NCBI GenBank assembly: GCA_045630285.1
Contig: JAZQSX010000044.1
Span: 1 to 13,774 of the forward strand
DNA from: RGIG3009 sp045630285
Lineage (GTDB): Bacteria; Bacillota; Clostridia; Oscillospirales; Acutalibacteraceae
DNA length: 13,774 nt
Reading direction: 5' to 3'
Under the pieces are notes generated by a model. The model ran no database searches. It saw nothing but the letters and a program-made list of their open reading frames with translations, and was not told where the DNA came from. Position numbers and translations under genes: made by a program. Shown piece by piece: positions 1 to 5,336 of the stretch (positions within the stretch are counted from its first letter, which is position 1; every line of letters starts with the position of its first letter).

Positions 1-177
1 GTAGATGCTTTTTGCTTCCTCCCAAGTAACAATATCCTCAGGTGGAGCGGTTGCGGTTGTAGGACAAAAAGGAATGTCGTTCTGTGTGAAGGTTGCTCCC
101 TCACACATATACGCATTAAAAACATCCTTACAACCTTTGCGTGTTTCCATTATACTATGGCTTGTCTCTTTTTTCAA
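1..177 (-). CDS. DUF4417 family protein, N-terminal part, cut by the window edge
   Basis: The minus strand is open from a TTG at 177 to base 1 (59 codons) and continues beyond the window. The TTG has a strong Shine-Dalgarno GGAGGTG (184-190) six bases upstream; an in-frame ATG at 150 is the alternative start. The translated text contains KDVFNAYMCEGATF, then NDIPFCPTT and WEEAKSIY. I recognise this order from the N-terminus of DUF4417 proteins, which are common in phages and integrative elements of Firmicutes and have no firmly known role. The gene is divergent from the TIR/macro operon and shares its upstream region. The family call rests on recalled sequence similarity only. Confidence 0.7.
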   Translation of the reverse strand, partial: MKKETSHSIMETRKGCKDVFNAYMCEGATFTQNDIPFCPTTATAPPEDIVTWEEAKSIY

Positions 178-204
178 GGTGAACACCTCCAACAGATAAA
201 TAAT

Positions 205-256
205 TTGCAACTGTGCGTATACCACTGGAAATCATTTCCGATATGTGGTATAATTA
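205..256. promoter_or_regulatory. Divergent promoter region with nested palindromes
   Basis: For the rightward operon, TATAAT lies at 249-254 with TGGAAA (226-231) 17 bases upstream. An inverted repeat TATACCAC (218-225) / GTGGTATA (245-252) puts the same box on the opposite strand, where it could serve as an extended -10 for the DUF4417 gene. Inside it, GGAAAT-C-ATTTCC (227-239) is a perfect palindrome overlapping the rightward -35. This suggests coordinated control of both directions by a dimeric regulator. The boxes are read directly; regulation is inferred. Confidence 0.5.
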
Positions 257-362
257 GAAAGGACAAAAACTATTCGCTTGTTGCAATTTCATTGTAATCT
301 TTTGGGGAGAATTTATCGTTATAGGAAAGTTCTGTAAAAGTTCTAAAGAGGGGGTGTTCAAC

Positions 363-1457
363 TTGCTGACCTTATCTGTGTTTCTTAAAACAATAAAAAA
401 ATACGCTAACAACATTAGCGTATCAGACGAAGATTTTGTGCGAGAATTTTTCGATTATTTTATTGATGGCTTGGATATTAAAAACAAAAAAGGTAATCTG
501 TATTACTTTGAAAAATCGATGATTAGTGAACTGATGGGCCAAAAGCAAGATGTGCCGGCAGTAATAAGGGGTGCCGTTTGTCATTATAATGCTAATCATA
601 AAATCCCGTCTTTAATGCAAGATTTTATGAACAACCAAATGAATCATTCGCGTATAGAGTCGATGCTGGCAGAATTGAAAAACATTATAAATTCGGATAG
701 CACAATCTCTCAATCTACTAAAGAAACTATTTGCGACATGGGTGATATTGAATGTATTTCTAACATTTTTGTCGAGGCGATAAAAGCACCCAACACTGTT
801 TTGAAAGAAAAACAGATCTTATGGCAAAGTGGTGATAGTTCCTTAAATGTGTTGCTCGGTGACATCATAAAAATTGCGTTTGGGGATAGTAAAAACAAAA
901 AAATAGTGGTGATCCCTGTGAACACCACTTTTGAAACAAAACTATCTTCAAATGCGGAAGAAGAAATATACCCATTGGTTTCGGAAAATACCATACATGG
1001 CAAATGGCTTGCAAACATATTGCAGTTTGTTTCCAAAGAAGATTTGGACAAACGAATTGAGGGGTACTTATCAAAAATCGGCACGGAGCCCATTGGAGAG
1101 TGTGTTTGTTCCGGTGGGAAAAGCATACTATACTCCATTGGAGATACGGTAATTATCCAACACAACGATACCATTTTTTATCTACTTGCTATATCCGATT
1201 TTGACGAAAAGAATAAGGCACACAGTTCGGCTGAATTGATTGAGAAATCAATCGAGCGACTATTAGAGTATTACGATGATGTGGGACAAGGGTATGAATT
1301 GTATTTACCTCTCTTGGGAACCGGAAAATCCCGCGCTCAATTATCGTCAAAAGAATCCTGTAATATGATCAAAAATGCTGTAGTTAAAAATAGTAACATT
1401 GTGAATGGAACAATAAATATTGTCGTATTAGAAAAAATGGCTCATGAATTATTTTGA
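363..1457 (+). CDS. Thoeris-like effector candidate: helical N-terminal domain plus ThsA-type macro-like domain (DUF6430-like)
   Basis: The frame is open from a GTG at 354, but AGAGGGGGTG (347-356) is a good ribosome site only for the TTG at 363, six bases later, so 363 is preferred (364 aa). Residues about 1-155 are predicted mostly helical and polar, with no membrane segment. Residues about 160-355 resemble the macro-like domain of Thoeris ThsA: GDIIKI at about 167, VVIPVNTTFET at about 182, IHGKWL at about 211, and PLLGTGKSR at about 316 matching the macro-fold glycine loop. In known Thoeris systems such a domain senses a TIR-made ADP-ribose signal, and the attached domain then kills the cell or drains NAD. 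Known type II ThsA carries N-terminal membrane helices; here a soluble domain stands in their place. The TIR gene starts 14 bases downstream. Domain assignment is from motif recognition; the effector role is inferred. Confidence 0.65.
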   Translation: MLTLSVFLKTIKKYANNISVSDEDFVREFFDYFIDGLDIKNKKGNLYYFEKSMISELMGQKQDVPAVIRGAVCHYNANHKIPSLMQDFMNNQMNHSRIESMLAELKNIINSDSTISQSTKETICDMGDIECISNIFVEAIKAPNTVLKEKQILWQSGDSSLNVLLGDIIKIAFGDSKNKKIVVIPVNTTFETKLSSNAEEEIYPLVSENTIHGKWLANILQFVSKEDLDKRIEGYLSKIGTEPIGECVCSGGKSILYSIGDTVIIQHNDTIFYLLAISDFDEKNKAHSSAELIEKSIERLLEYYDDVGQGYELYLPLLGTGKSRAQLSSKESCNMIKNAVVKNSNIVNGTINIVVLEKMAHELF

Positions 1458-1471
1458 AAAGGATGTAAATT

Positions 1472-1987
1472 ATGTATTATAGAACGAGATTATATCTGGC
1501 AGCAGAATGGGATGGCGATAAAGATTTAATTGACCAAATTCGATATTGGAAAGATCACGATTTCTATTCGTTGGATTTTTCGGATGCGCACGATCTTATG
1601 CAATCAAGAGACACCAGTCTGCCTTGTAACATAAAGCGCTCGCTTGCTCAGAGAATGAGTGGATCAAAAACCTTTTTACTTATTGTTGGGGATAAAACAA
1701 AAACCGTTACCAAAGGGAAATGCCAATTTTGCAAAAACTATTATTCTTCGCTTGATTGGTGCATTAACGGATACTCTGTGAGCAACAAAAGCTTCATTGA
1801 GTACGAATGTGAAAAAGCATTACGTGATGGACTAAGAATAGTTGTCCTTTACAACTCTTATAAAGTTGATAGAGAAAAATGTCCTGCCGTTGTGCGCTAT
1901 GAGGGGACACATATGGCAGCATATCATTATGAGAATTATGTAAAAAAATGGAATTATCAGGATATCAAAAACGCGATTAACGGCTAA
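1472..1987 (+). CDS. ThsB-like TIR-domain protein (predicted signalling NADase)
   Basis: This 171-residue protein starts at an ATG with AAAGGATG six bases upstream, directly behind the macro-domain gene, so the two are probably one transcript. The fold order fits the ThsB-type TIR family: a first strand YYRTRLYLAAEWDGD, the segment FSDAHDLMQSRD at about 36-47, a strand KTFLLIVGDKT at 66-76, SFIEYECEKAL at 107-117, and RIVVLYNS at 122-129. E112 aligns with the catalytic glutamate of TIR enzymes. C84, C87 and C97 form an unusual cysteine cluster in an insert before the catalytic helix and could bind a metal. In Thoeris, ThsB senses phage infection and makes an NAD-derived messenger for ThsA. 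The family call is fairly firm; the phage-defence role is inferred from the pairing. Confidence 0.75.
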   Translation: MYYRTRLYLAAEWDGDKDLIDQIRYWKDHDFYSLDFSDAHDLMQSRDTSLPCNIKRSLAQRMSGSKTFLLIVGDKTKTVTKGKCQFCKNYYSSLDWCINGYSVSNKSFIEYECEKALRDGLRIVVLYNSYKVDREKCPAVVRYEGTHMAAYHYENYVKKWNYQDIKNAING

Positions 1988-2000
1988 TTTAATAGATAAA

Positions 2001-2029
2001 ACAAAAAATACCCACTCAAACTGAGCGGG
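2001..2029 (-). terminator. Intrinsic terminator on the minus strand
   Basis: CCCACTCA (2011-2018) pairs with TGAGCGGG (2022-2029) around a 3-base loop, with one mismatch. The T-rich tail TATTTTTTG lies on the minus strand, so it ends leftward transcription. It sits about 26 bases beyond the leftmost tRNA-Ala 3'-end copy (2055-2068), the expected place for a tRNA terminator. The rightward TIR operon has no T-tailed hairpin of its own here. Confidence 0.6.
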
Positions 2030-2055
2030 CAAAAAATAAAACTTGACGAACCGGT

Positions 2056-2425
2056 GGTGGAGATAAGCTGTCTCGTACAGCGAATTTGATACATCTCGTC
2101 TGCTCGTTTCGGTACAGCGAACACGGGCGGTTCATTCCCTCACCCCTAAAAACAGTCCACCGGACTGTTTTCTTAACGGGGTGCTTCGACCCCGCTTTGC
2201 ACCAACGAAAAAAGGACACCGTAAAGGTGTCCTTTTCGTTGGTGGAGATAAGCTGTCTCGTACAGCGAATTTGATACATCTCGTCTGCTCGTTTCGGTAC
2301 AGCGAATACGGGCGGTGGAGTCCCTCCCCCCTAAAAACAGTCCACCGGACTGTTTTCTTAACGGGGTGCTTCGACCCCGCTTTGCACCAACGAAAAAAGG
2401 ACACCGTAAAGGTGTCCTTTTCGTT
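2056..2425. repeat. Two tandem 185-bp repeats carrying tRNA-Ala 3'-end copies
   Basis: Unit 1 is 2056-2240 and unit 2 is 2241-2425; they are nearly identical except for a few bases at about 2122-2143 versus 2307-2328. Each begins with GGTGGAGATAAGC, the complement of the last bases of the tRNA-Ala at 11142-11217, then diverges from the tRNA. Each also holds the hairpin AACAGTCC-ACC-GGACTGTT, the hairpin CGGGGT-GCTTCG-ACCCCG, and a terminator-like inverted repeat at its right edge. A third copy of the starting motif opens the 49-bp att repeat at 2424. Open frames across this stretch are in several overlapping frames and follow the repeats, so I call no gene between 1988 and 2797. Confidence 0.85.
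2200..2244 (-). terminator. tRNA-type terminator / long inverted repeat, copy 1
   Basis: GGACACC (2214-2220) pairs with GGTGTCC (2226-2232) over a 5-base loop. The pairing continues outward through CACCAACGAAAA and TTTTCGTTGGTG with a 2-base bulge. On the minus strand a T-run follows, so it would terminate transcripts coming from the tRNA 3' end just to its right. The outer arm contains an inverted copy of the tRNA CCA end. Confidence 0.6.
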
Positions 2426-2429
2426 GGTG
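2385..2429 (-). terminator. tRNA-type terminator / long inverted repeat, copy 2
   Basis: This is the same structure as the copy 185 bases to the left. It stands directly next to the 49-bp att repeat and its arm overlaps the first bases of it. Before insertion it would have ended transcripts from a tRNA 3' end at this place. Confidence 0.6.
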
Positions 2430-2472
2430 GAGATAAGCGGGATCGAACCGCTGACCTCTTGAATGCCATTCA
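2424..2472. repeat. Left attachment site: 49-bp copy of the tRNA-Ala 3' half
   Basis: These 49 bases are identical to 11141-11189 inside the intact tRNA-Ala gene. They cover the CCA end, acceptor strand, T arm, variable loop and most of the anticodon arm. The flanks differ at once on both sides (g versus t on the left, c versus a on the right). This is the classic scar of tyrosine-integrase insertion into a tRNA gene. Confidence 0.9.
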
Positions 2473-2486
2473 CCGCCTCCTGCGCT

Positions 2487-2509
2487 CGAAGGTGGCTGCG
2501 CCACCTTCG
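2487..2509. promoter_or_regulatory. Perfect 10-bp inverted repeat just inside the left att
   Basis: CGAAGGTGGC (2487-2496) and GCCACCTTCG (2500-2509) are separated by TGC. The motif GCGAAGG recurs at 2514-2520. It lies 15 bases inside the left attachment repeat, where integrase or directionality-factor binding sites usually sit. There is no T-tail, so it is not a terminator. A binding role is inference. Confidence 0.4.
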
Positions 2510-2629
2510 CAATGCGAAGGCGCTTCAAATCTACGTTTCTCACACTTCACCCGCTCCAGAGCGCTTGTATTTTTGCTAACTGGAACGCTTGAATCTCTGC
2601 TTGTTTTTATTATATCTTACGAACATCAA

Positions 2630-2664
2630 AAAAGCAAGATCAATACATCTTGCTTTTATTTTTT
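2630..2664. terminator. Bidirectional intrinsic terminator near the left end
   Basis: AAAAGCAAGAT (2630-2640) and ATCTTGCTTTT (2647-2657) form an 11-bp stem over CAATAC, with TTTATTTTTTAT following on the plus strand and a T-run on the minus strand. It shields the first gene of the element from read-through at the insertion site. Confidence 0.75.
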
Positions 2665-2730
2665 ATCATCTTTAATTCATCTTTTAATCAAAACGTGTGC
2701 CAATAGAACGACAGGTTTGCCTATTGCGGA

Positions 2731-2739
2731 TGCTATAAT
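2731..2739 (+). promoter_or_regulatory. Extended -10 promoter for the small-protein pair
   Basis: TGCTATAAT is a full extended -10 box. No good -35 is seen 16-18 bases upstream. It lies about 60 bases before the ATG at 2798. The same TGCTATA-type box occurs before the genes at 6523 and 7538. Confidence 0.55.
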
Positions 2740-2797
2740 ATAGACACACGAGAGGGAGATACCCACCGTGAATAAAAACTAAGAGGAGAGATTCCAA

Positions 2798-3196
2798 ATG
2801 AGAGCAAACCTGATGAAGAAAGTGATCGAGATGTCAAAGAACGAGGCAAAGAAGGCAGGAGTTTACAACTCTGACGAATTCAAAAAGTTGCAAGAACTGC
2901 GTGCCGCCTTCCCCACCTATGCGGTTGAGATCATCCAAAAGACGAAAGCGCGTGACACGATGCGCGGCCTGACCGAAGATTATATGCGCCGCTACATCGA
3001 AAAGCACTGCGAAGATGAGTCCATCAAAGAGGAGTTTGAGTTCCTCTGCGGCAACAGCGAAGATGCCTTGGAAAAGGCGGCATATGGCAAACTGAAGAAA
3101 TGGTTCCTCGATACTTTTCCTGAGGTTGAGAAGCAGAACAGTATTATGGAAGCGGCGAAAGCGCGCCGCGCTAAGCACAACAAGGTTGCAGAATAA
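2798..3196 (+). CDS. Hypothetical protein, paralogue of the next gene
   Basis: This 132-residue protein follows GAGGAGAG with normal spacing. I do not recognise a named family. It is charged and helical, without membrane segments. Its outline is KVIEMS at about 8-13, YNSDEFKKLQELRAAFPTYA at about 23-42, RGLTEDYMRRYIEKH at about 56-70, and KLKKWFLDTFPEV at about 98-110. The same landmarks, in the same order, occur in the gene at 3215, so the two arose by duplication. The distance between stop and next start is short and no terminator lies between them, so they are one operon ending at the hairpin at 3678. Confidence 0.8.
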   Translation: MRANLMKKVIEMSKNEAKKAGVYNSDEFKKLQELRAAFPTYAVEIIQKTKARDTMRGLTEDYMRRYIEKHCEDESIKEEFEFLCGNSEDALEKAAYGKLKKWFLDTFPEVEKQNSIMEAAKARRAKHNKVAE

Positions 3197-3214
3197 GAAA
3201 GGATGTTGATTACA

Positions 3215-3649
3215 ATGAAAAACGGATTGCGTATTGATTTCAAAGAGAAAGTGATTGTTATGAGCCGCGCGTTTGCCGAAGCGTGCACCAACCCTTACAG
3301 CGATGAGTACGCAAAGCTTCAAGCTGTGCGCCACGATTTTCCGACCTTCACCCTCCAAAAGAAGACCATAAAAAAGTGCCCTCATAAGAAAACTTACAAG
3401 GGCCTCACCTATGAGTATATGGAGCGCTATATTATCGCCCACGAAACGCCTGATGCAGCGAAAATTGTGCTGAATGAACTTGCCGAAATGCGATTCATCG
3501 CCGAGTGCCACTCTCAAGGATTCAAATATCCTGTGATCAAAAAGTGGTTTTTGGAGAAGTATGCGGAAGTTGCAAACTTCGGTTTGGAAACCGCAAATGA
3601 AGAAGATGAGGAGATGGAATCCGTTGTCCACTTCGATAAAGCTTCTTAA
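3215..3649 (+). CDS. Hypothetical protein, paralogue of the preceding gene
   Basis: The frame opens at an ATG at 3203, but that ATG has AAAGG directly against it; the ATG at 3215 has AAAGGA 11 bases upstream and gives an N-terminus matching the paralogue, so 3215 is preferred (144 aa). Shared landmarks are KVIVMS, YSDEYAKLQAVRHDFPTF, GLTYEYMERYIIAHE and IKKWFLEKY. It has a longer linker with KKTIKKCPHKK before the GLT segment and an acidic tail (EEDEEMES). No catalytic motif is visible. Family and function are unknown. Confidence 0.78.
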   Translation: MKNGLRIDFKEKVIVMSRAFAEACTNPYSDEYAKLQAVRHDFPTFTLQKKTIKKCPHKKTYKGLTYEYMERYIIAHETPDAAKIVLNELAEMRFIAECHSQGFKYPVIKKWFLEKYAEVANFGLETANEEDEEMESVVHFDKAS

Positions 3650-3677
3650 CGAAAAGTTAATAACCAATAGAAAGCCG

Positions 3678-3717
3678 AAAGGAGCAGATGCTTGTTAGCA
3701 CCGCTCCTTTTCTTTTT
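3678..3717 (+). terminator. Terminator of the small-protein pair
   Basis: AAAGGAGC (3678-3685) pairs with GCTCCTTT (3703-3710) over a 17-base loop, followed by TCTTTTT. It lies between convergent genes and its tail overlaps the stop codon of the leftward gene at 3716. Confidence 0.65.
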
Positions 3718-4285
3718 AGAAGATAAACTCCCCTCGCTTCGGCTTTTCAATCGGCTGTGGCCGCTTCTTGCCAACCGCTTCAGGAGGAGTAATAAACACT
3801 TTTCTAGTAGGTATTATAATTTTATGGCTATTGTCTTCCTCTATATTTATCCCAAGACTATCTGTCGTCTTTTGGATATTATTTATTTCTCTGATAGTGG
3901 CCGTACTGTCTTCGACGGCATCCGTCATAGAGAAAGCGCAGGCCGTAGCATCTTCTTCAGAAGCAACGGTTGCCGTTTTTGTATTCACACACGCGCTGCG
4001 CGTTTTGGGGACTTCATAAAAAGCGTATGAGTTGCCGCCAGTTTCCACCAAATACCCTTTGTTTACAAGAATTTTGAACTGATCGCGATACGTTGAGTTT
4101 GGCATTCCAATTGCCTCTTGGATTGCCGCCGGCGACAAGGCGAGTCGATAACCGTCTGAATTTGCAGCAAGGTACAAATACAACCTCAAAGCGTGTGCTC
4201 CAAGATCGCGTGATGCTGCCATCCAATTTTCGTTTTTGACGCCGAGAAAATCTTTTTCGACACGCTCGCGGTTTACTGTGATCAT
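3716..4285 (-). CDS. Winged-helix DNA-binding protein (replication- or regulation-like)
   Basis: This 189-residue leftward protein has a helix-turn-helix region at about 20-95: NWMAASRDLGAHALRLYLYL, then LALSPAAIQEAIGMPNSTYRDQFKILVNKGYLVE and a wing ending GGNSYAFYEVP. It resembles winged-helix proteins often found on Firmicute plasmids and integrative elements. The C-terminal half is low-complexity and ends in a basic, proline-rich tail (GKKRPQPIEKPKRG). The ATG at 4285 lies three bases after the stop of a seven-residue leader ORF and has AGAGG directly against it, so translation is probably coupled to the leader. A TTGATT/TATAAT promoter lies upstream. It could be a replication initiator accessory protein or a repressor; the sequence does not decide. 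Confidence 0.7.
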   Translation of the reverse strand: MITVNRERVEKDFLGVKNENWMAASRDLGAHALRLYLYLAANSDGYRLALSPAAIQEAIGMPNSTYRDQFKILVNKGYLVETGGNSYAFYEVPKTRSACVNTKTATVASEEDATACAFSMTDAVEDSTATIREINNIQKTTDSLGINIEEDNSHKIIIPTRKVFITPPEAVGKKRPQPIEKPKRGEFIF

Positions 4286-4288
4286 CCT

Positions 4289-4312
4289 CTAATGAGGGAA
4301 AGAATAGGGCAT
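4289..4312 (-). CDS. Seven-residue leader ORF coupled to the winged-helix gene
   Basis: On the minus strand, AAAAAGGAG stands eight bases before an ATG that encodes MPYSFPH and stops at TAG (4289-4291). The TAG is followed by AGG and then the ATG of the winged-helix gene. The leader therefore owns the best ribosome site in the region, while the main gene has almost no spacing of its own. Translational coupling or leader-based control is the simplest reading. No protein evidence exists for so short an ORF. Confidence 0.5.
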   Translation of the reverse strand: MPYSFPH

Positions 4313-4340
4313 ATTAAATTCTCCTTTTTCTCTTTTATTT

Positions 4341-4413
4341 TGAAAGGGTACTTTTCCCTTTCACTATAATAATTATAACAAATTTTTTGATAAAAATCAA
4401 AGCGTGGCGCTTT
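4341..4413 (-). promoter_or_regulatory. Promoter and palindromes of the winged-helix gene
   Basis: On the minus strand TTGATT (4395-4400) and TATAAT (4372-4377) are 17 bases apart. TGAAAGGG (4341-4348) and CCCTTTCA (4356-4363) form an inverted repeat at the start of the predicted transcript, and AAAGCG-TGG-CGCTTT (4399-4413) overlaps the -35. Either palindrome could be an operator for autoregulation by the DNA-binding product. Confidence 0.6.
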
Positions 4414-4507
4414 AGGCACGAACGCAGGATTTTTGGACAAAACCAATTAAAGCGATCTGCCCAATCTGCATAAATGGATGAAGAAAACAAAAGGAGTGAA
4501 ACTGACG

Positions 4508-4687
4508 ATGAACAACTTAACACTATTGGCTCGACAGTTCGGCCAATGTCCTGATAGATTTTGGTATCAACTCAACGACCAATCCGCACAGGATAATTAC
4601 AACGAGCAACTTGGCAATCGCCAAGAGCAATCTGACGATAAAGAAAGATACACCCTCATCGTTGAAAGCAAGGTGAATACCAAGTGA
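4508..4687 (+). CDS. Small hypothetical protein, 59 residues
   Basis: The frame opens at 4478, but AAGGAG at 4491-4496 serves the ATG at 4508. The protein (MNNLTLLARQFGQCPD at its start) is polar, glutamine- and asparagine-rich and has no membrane segment. Its TGA overlaps the GTG of the next small ORF in GTGA, a usual sign of translational coupling. I do not recognise a family; similar small ORFs occur in clostridial integrative elements. Confidence 0.55.
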   Translation: MNNLTLLARQFGQCPDRFWYQLNDQSAQDNYNEQLGNRQEQSDDKERYTLIVESKVNTK

Positions 4688-4815
4688 AACAAAAGAAGAA
4701 AAAGAAAAACAGCCAAGGCATCATCGAATAGATGTTGGCGGATCTCCTGCGCAAAAGCTTGCGCAAGACAATCGATCAGGCCTTGGATGATATTCTAAAA
4801 GAATTCAACAAATAA
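4684..4815 (+). pseudogene. Small basic ORF split by an in-frame amber codon
   Basis: From the GTG at 4684 the frame reads a lysine-rich start (VKQKKKKKNSQGIIE), meets TAG at 4729-4731, then continues in the same frame from an ATG at 4732 through MLADLLRKSLRKTIDQALDD to TAA at 4813. The second part is an amphipathic helix of 27 residues. The two halves look like one 43-codon gene in which a codon such as CAG became TAG. The alternatives are two tiny peptides, or amber read-through. A strong terminator follows at 4821. Confidence 0.45.
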
Positions 4816-4820
4816 AAATT

Positions 4821-4860
4821 GCGGTCATCTCTGAGAAGAGACGACCGCTTTTTCTTGTTT
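4821..4860 (+). terminator. Terminator of the small-ORF operon
   Basis: GCGGTC-A-TCTC (4821-4831) pairs with GAGA-C-GACCGC (4838-4848), with one internal mismatch, followed by TTTTTCTTGTTT. Confidence 0.85.
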
Positions 4861-5106
4861 CTATCATTGCATCGCTGATGAACGTGCGCACCGTCATCCG
4901 AACGAAAAGATCATTTGCTCATTTGCTGAGCCACACCCATTCGGCAAGCGTAAATCAGACCTTGCTTTTCCTCGAATATACCCCCCTCTGTTCACAAAAG
5001 GGTGGTTTGAATTTGCTGAACAAAAACCGCTTCTTTTTGTGGCTTTTGGAACATAAATCAACCGCTCGCCGATTGTTCAAGAATGCAGTTGTTTTATTGA
5101 ACACGC
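4861..5106. other. Non-coding stretch with four TGTTCA/TGAACA half-sites
   Basis: No convincing gene lies here; a plus-strand open frame across it overlaps the XRE gene and has no ribosome site. TGTTCA occurs at 4989-4994 and 5074-5079, and its inverse TGAACA at 5017-5022 and 5098-5103, giving two inverted pairs with gaps of 22 and 18 bases. ATTTGCT recurs at about 4912, 4919 and 5011. The stretch could be a replication or transfer origin, or a binding array; the sequence alone does not show which. Confidence 0.35.
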
Positions 5107-5307
5107 TCAAACGTACTCAATCAAGTCAGAAGGTTGGCATTCCAAAAGGCGGCAAAGTATTTCAAGGTTTTCCCAAGAAACGCCTTCACCCTTTCTCAGC
5201 TTTTGGAGAGTGGATTCACTCATTAACTTTTCGCTTCTAATTTTGTAGGACGTGATTCCCTTTTCTTTGAGTGCGGCAACCACATCGATTTTATAACGCA
5301 ACGGCAT
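5107..5307 (-). CDS. XRE-family Cro/C1-type repressor, 66 residues
   Basis: The frame opens at a GTG at 5316, but AAGGAGTG is correctly spaced only for the ATG at 5307. The protein is a bare helix-turn-helix domain of the Cro/C1 type: RYKIDVVAALKEKGITSYKI, LMSESTLQKLRKGEGVSWENLE for the recognition region, then CRLLECQPSDLIEYV. It has no separate oligomerisation or peptidase domain. It is divergent from the operon at 5487 and the region between them has three similar operators, so it most likely represses both promoters and acts as the master switch of the element. The family call is firm; the regulatory role is inferred from the layout. Confidence 0.88.
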   Translation of the reverse strand: MPLRYKIDVVAALKEKGITSYKIRSEKLMSESTLQKLRKGEGVSWENLEILCRLLECQPSDLIEYV

Positions 5308-5336
5308 AACAAACACTCCTTCCCCATGATACTATC

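Noticed and set aside
130..150. Suspected frameshift near the DUF4417 start
   Set aside because: On careful re-reading of the complement the frame from the TTG and ATG starts runs on without a break.
5..199. 64-codon plus-strand open frame at the left edge
   Set aside because: The opposite strand encodes a recognisable DUF4417 N-terminus with a strong ribosome site.
2056..2425. CRISPR array
   Set aside because: The repeat unit is 185 bp, the copies are directly tandem without variable spacers, and no cas gene is seen.
2056..2472. Additional complete tRNA genes
   Set aside because: Only the 3' end (13-15 bases) or the 3' 49 bases are present; the D arm, 5' acceptor strand and anticodon stem partner are missing.
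2016..2743. Several open frames of 60-142 codons on both strands over the tandem repeats
   Set aside because: They follow the 185-bp repeat, overlap each other in many frames, have no ribosome sites and run through tRNA fragments and terminators. Their serine/proline- and lysine-rich text is typical of translated tRNA-end repeats.
2834..3667. 277-codon minus-strand open frame
   Set aside because: It is antisense to two well-led paralogous genes with their own ribosome sites, promoter and terminator; its protein text is compositionally odd.
3692..4030. 112-codon plus-strand open frame
   Set aside because: It is antisense to the winged-helix gene and begins inside a terminator hairpin.
4878..5240. 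120-codon plus-strand open frame
   Set aside because: It has no ribosome site, overlaps the XRE repressor gene on the other strand and shows no domain-like pattern.
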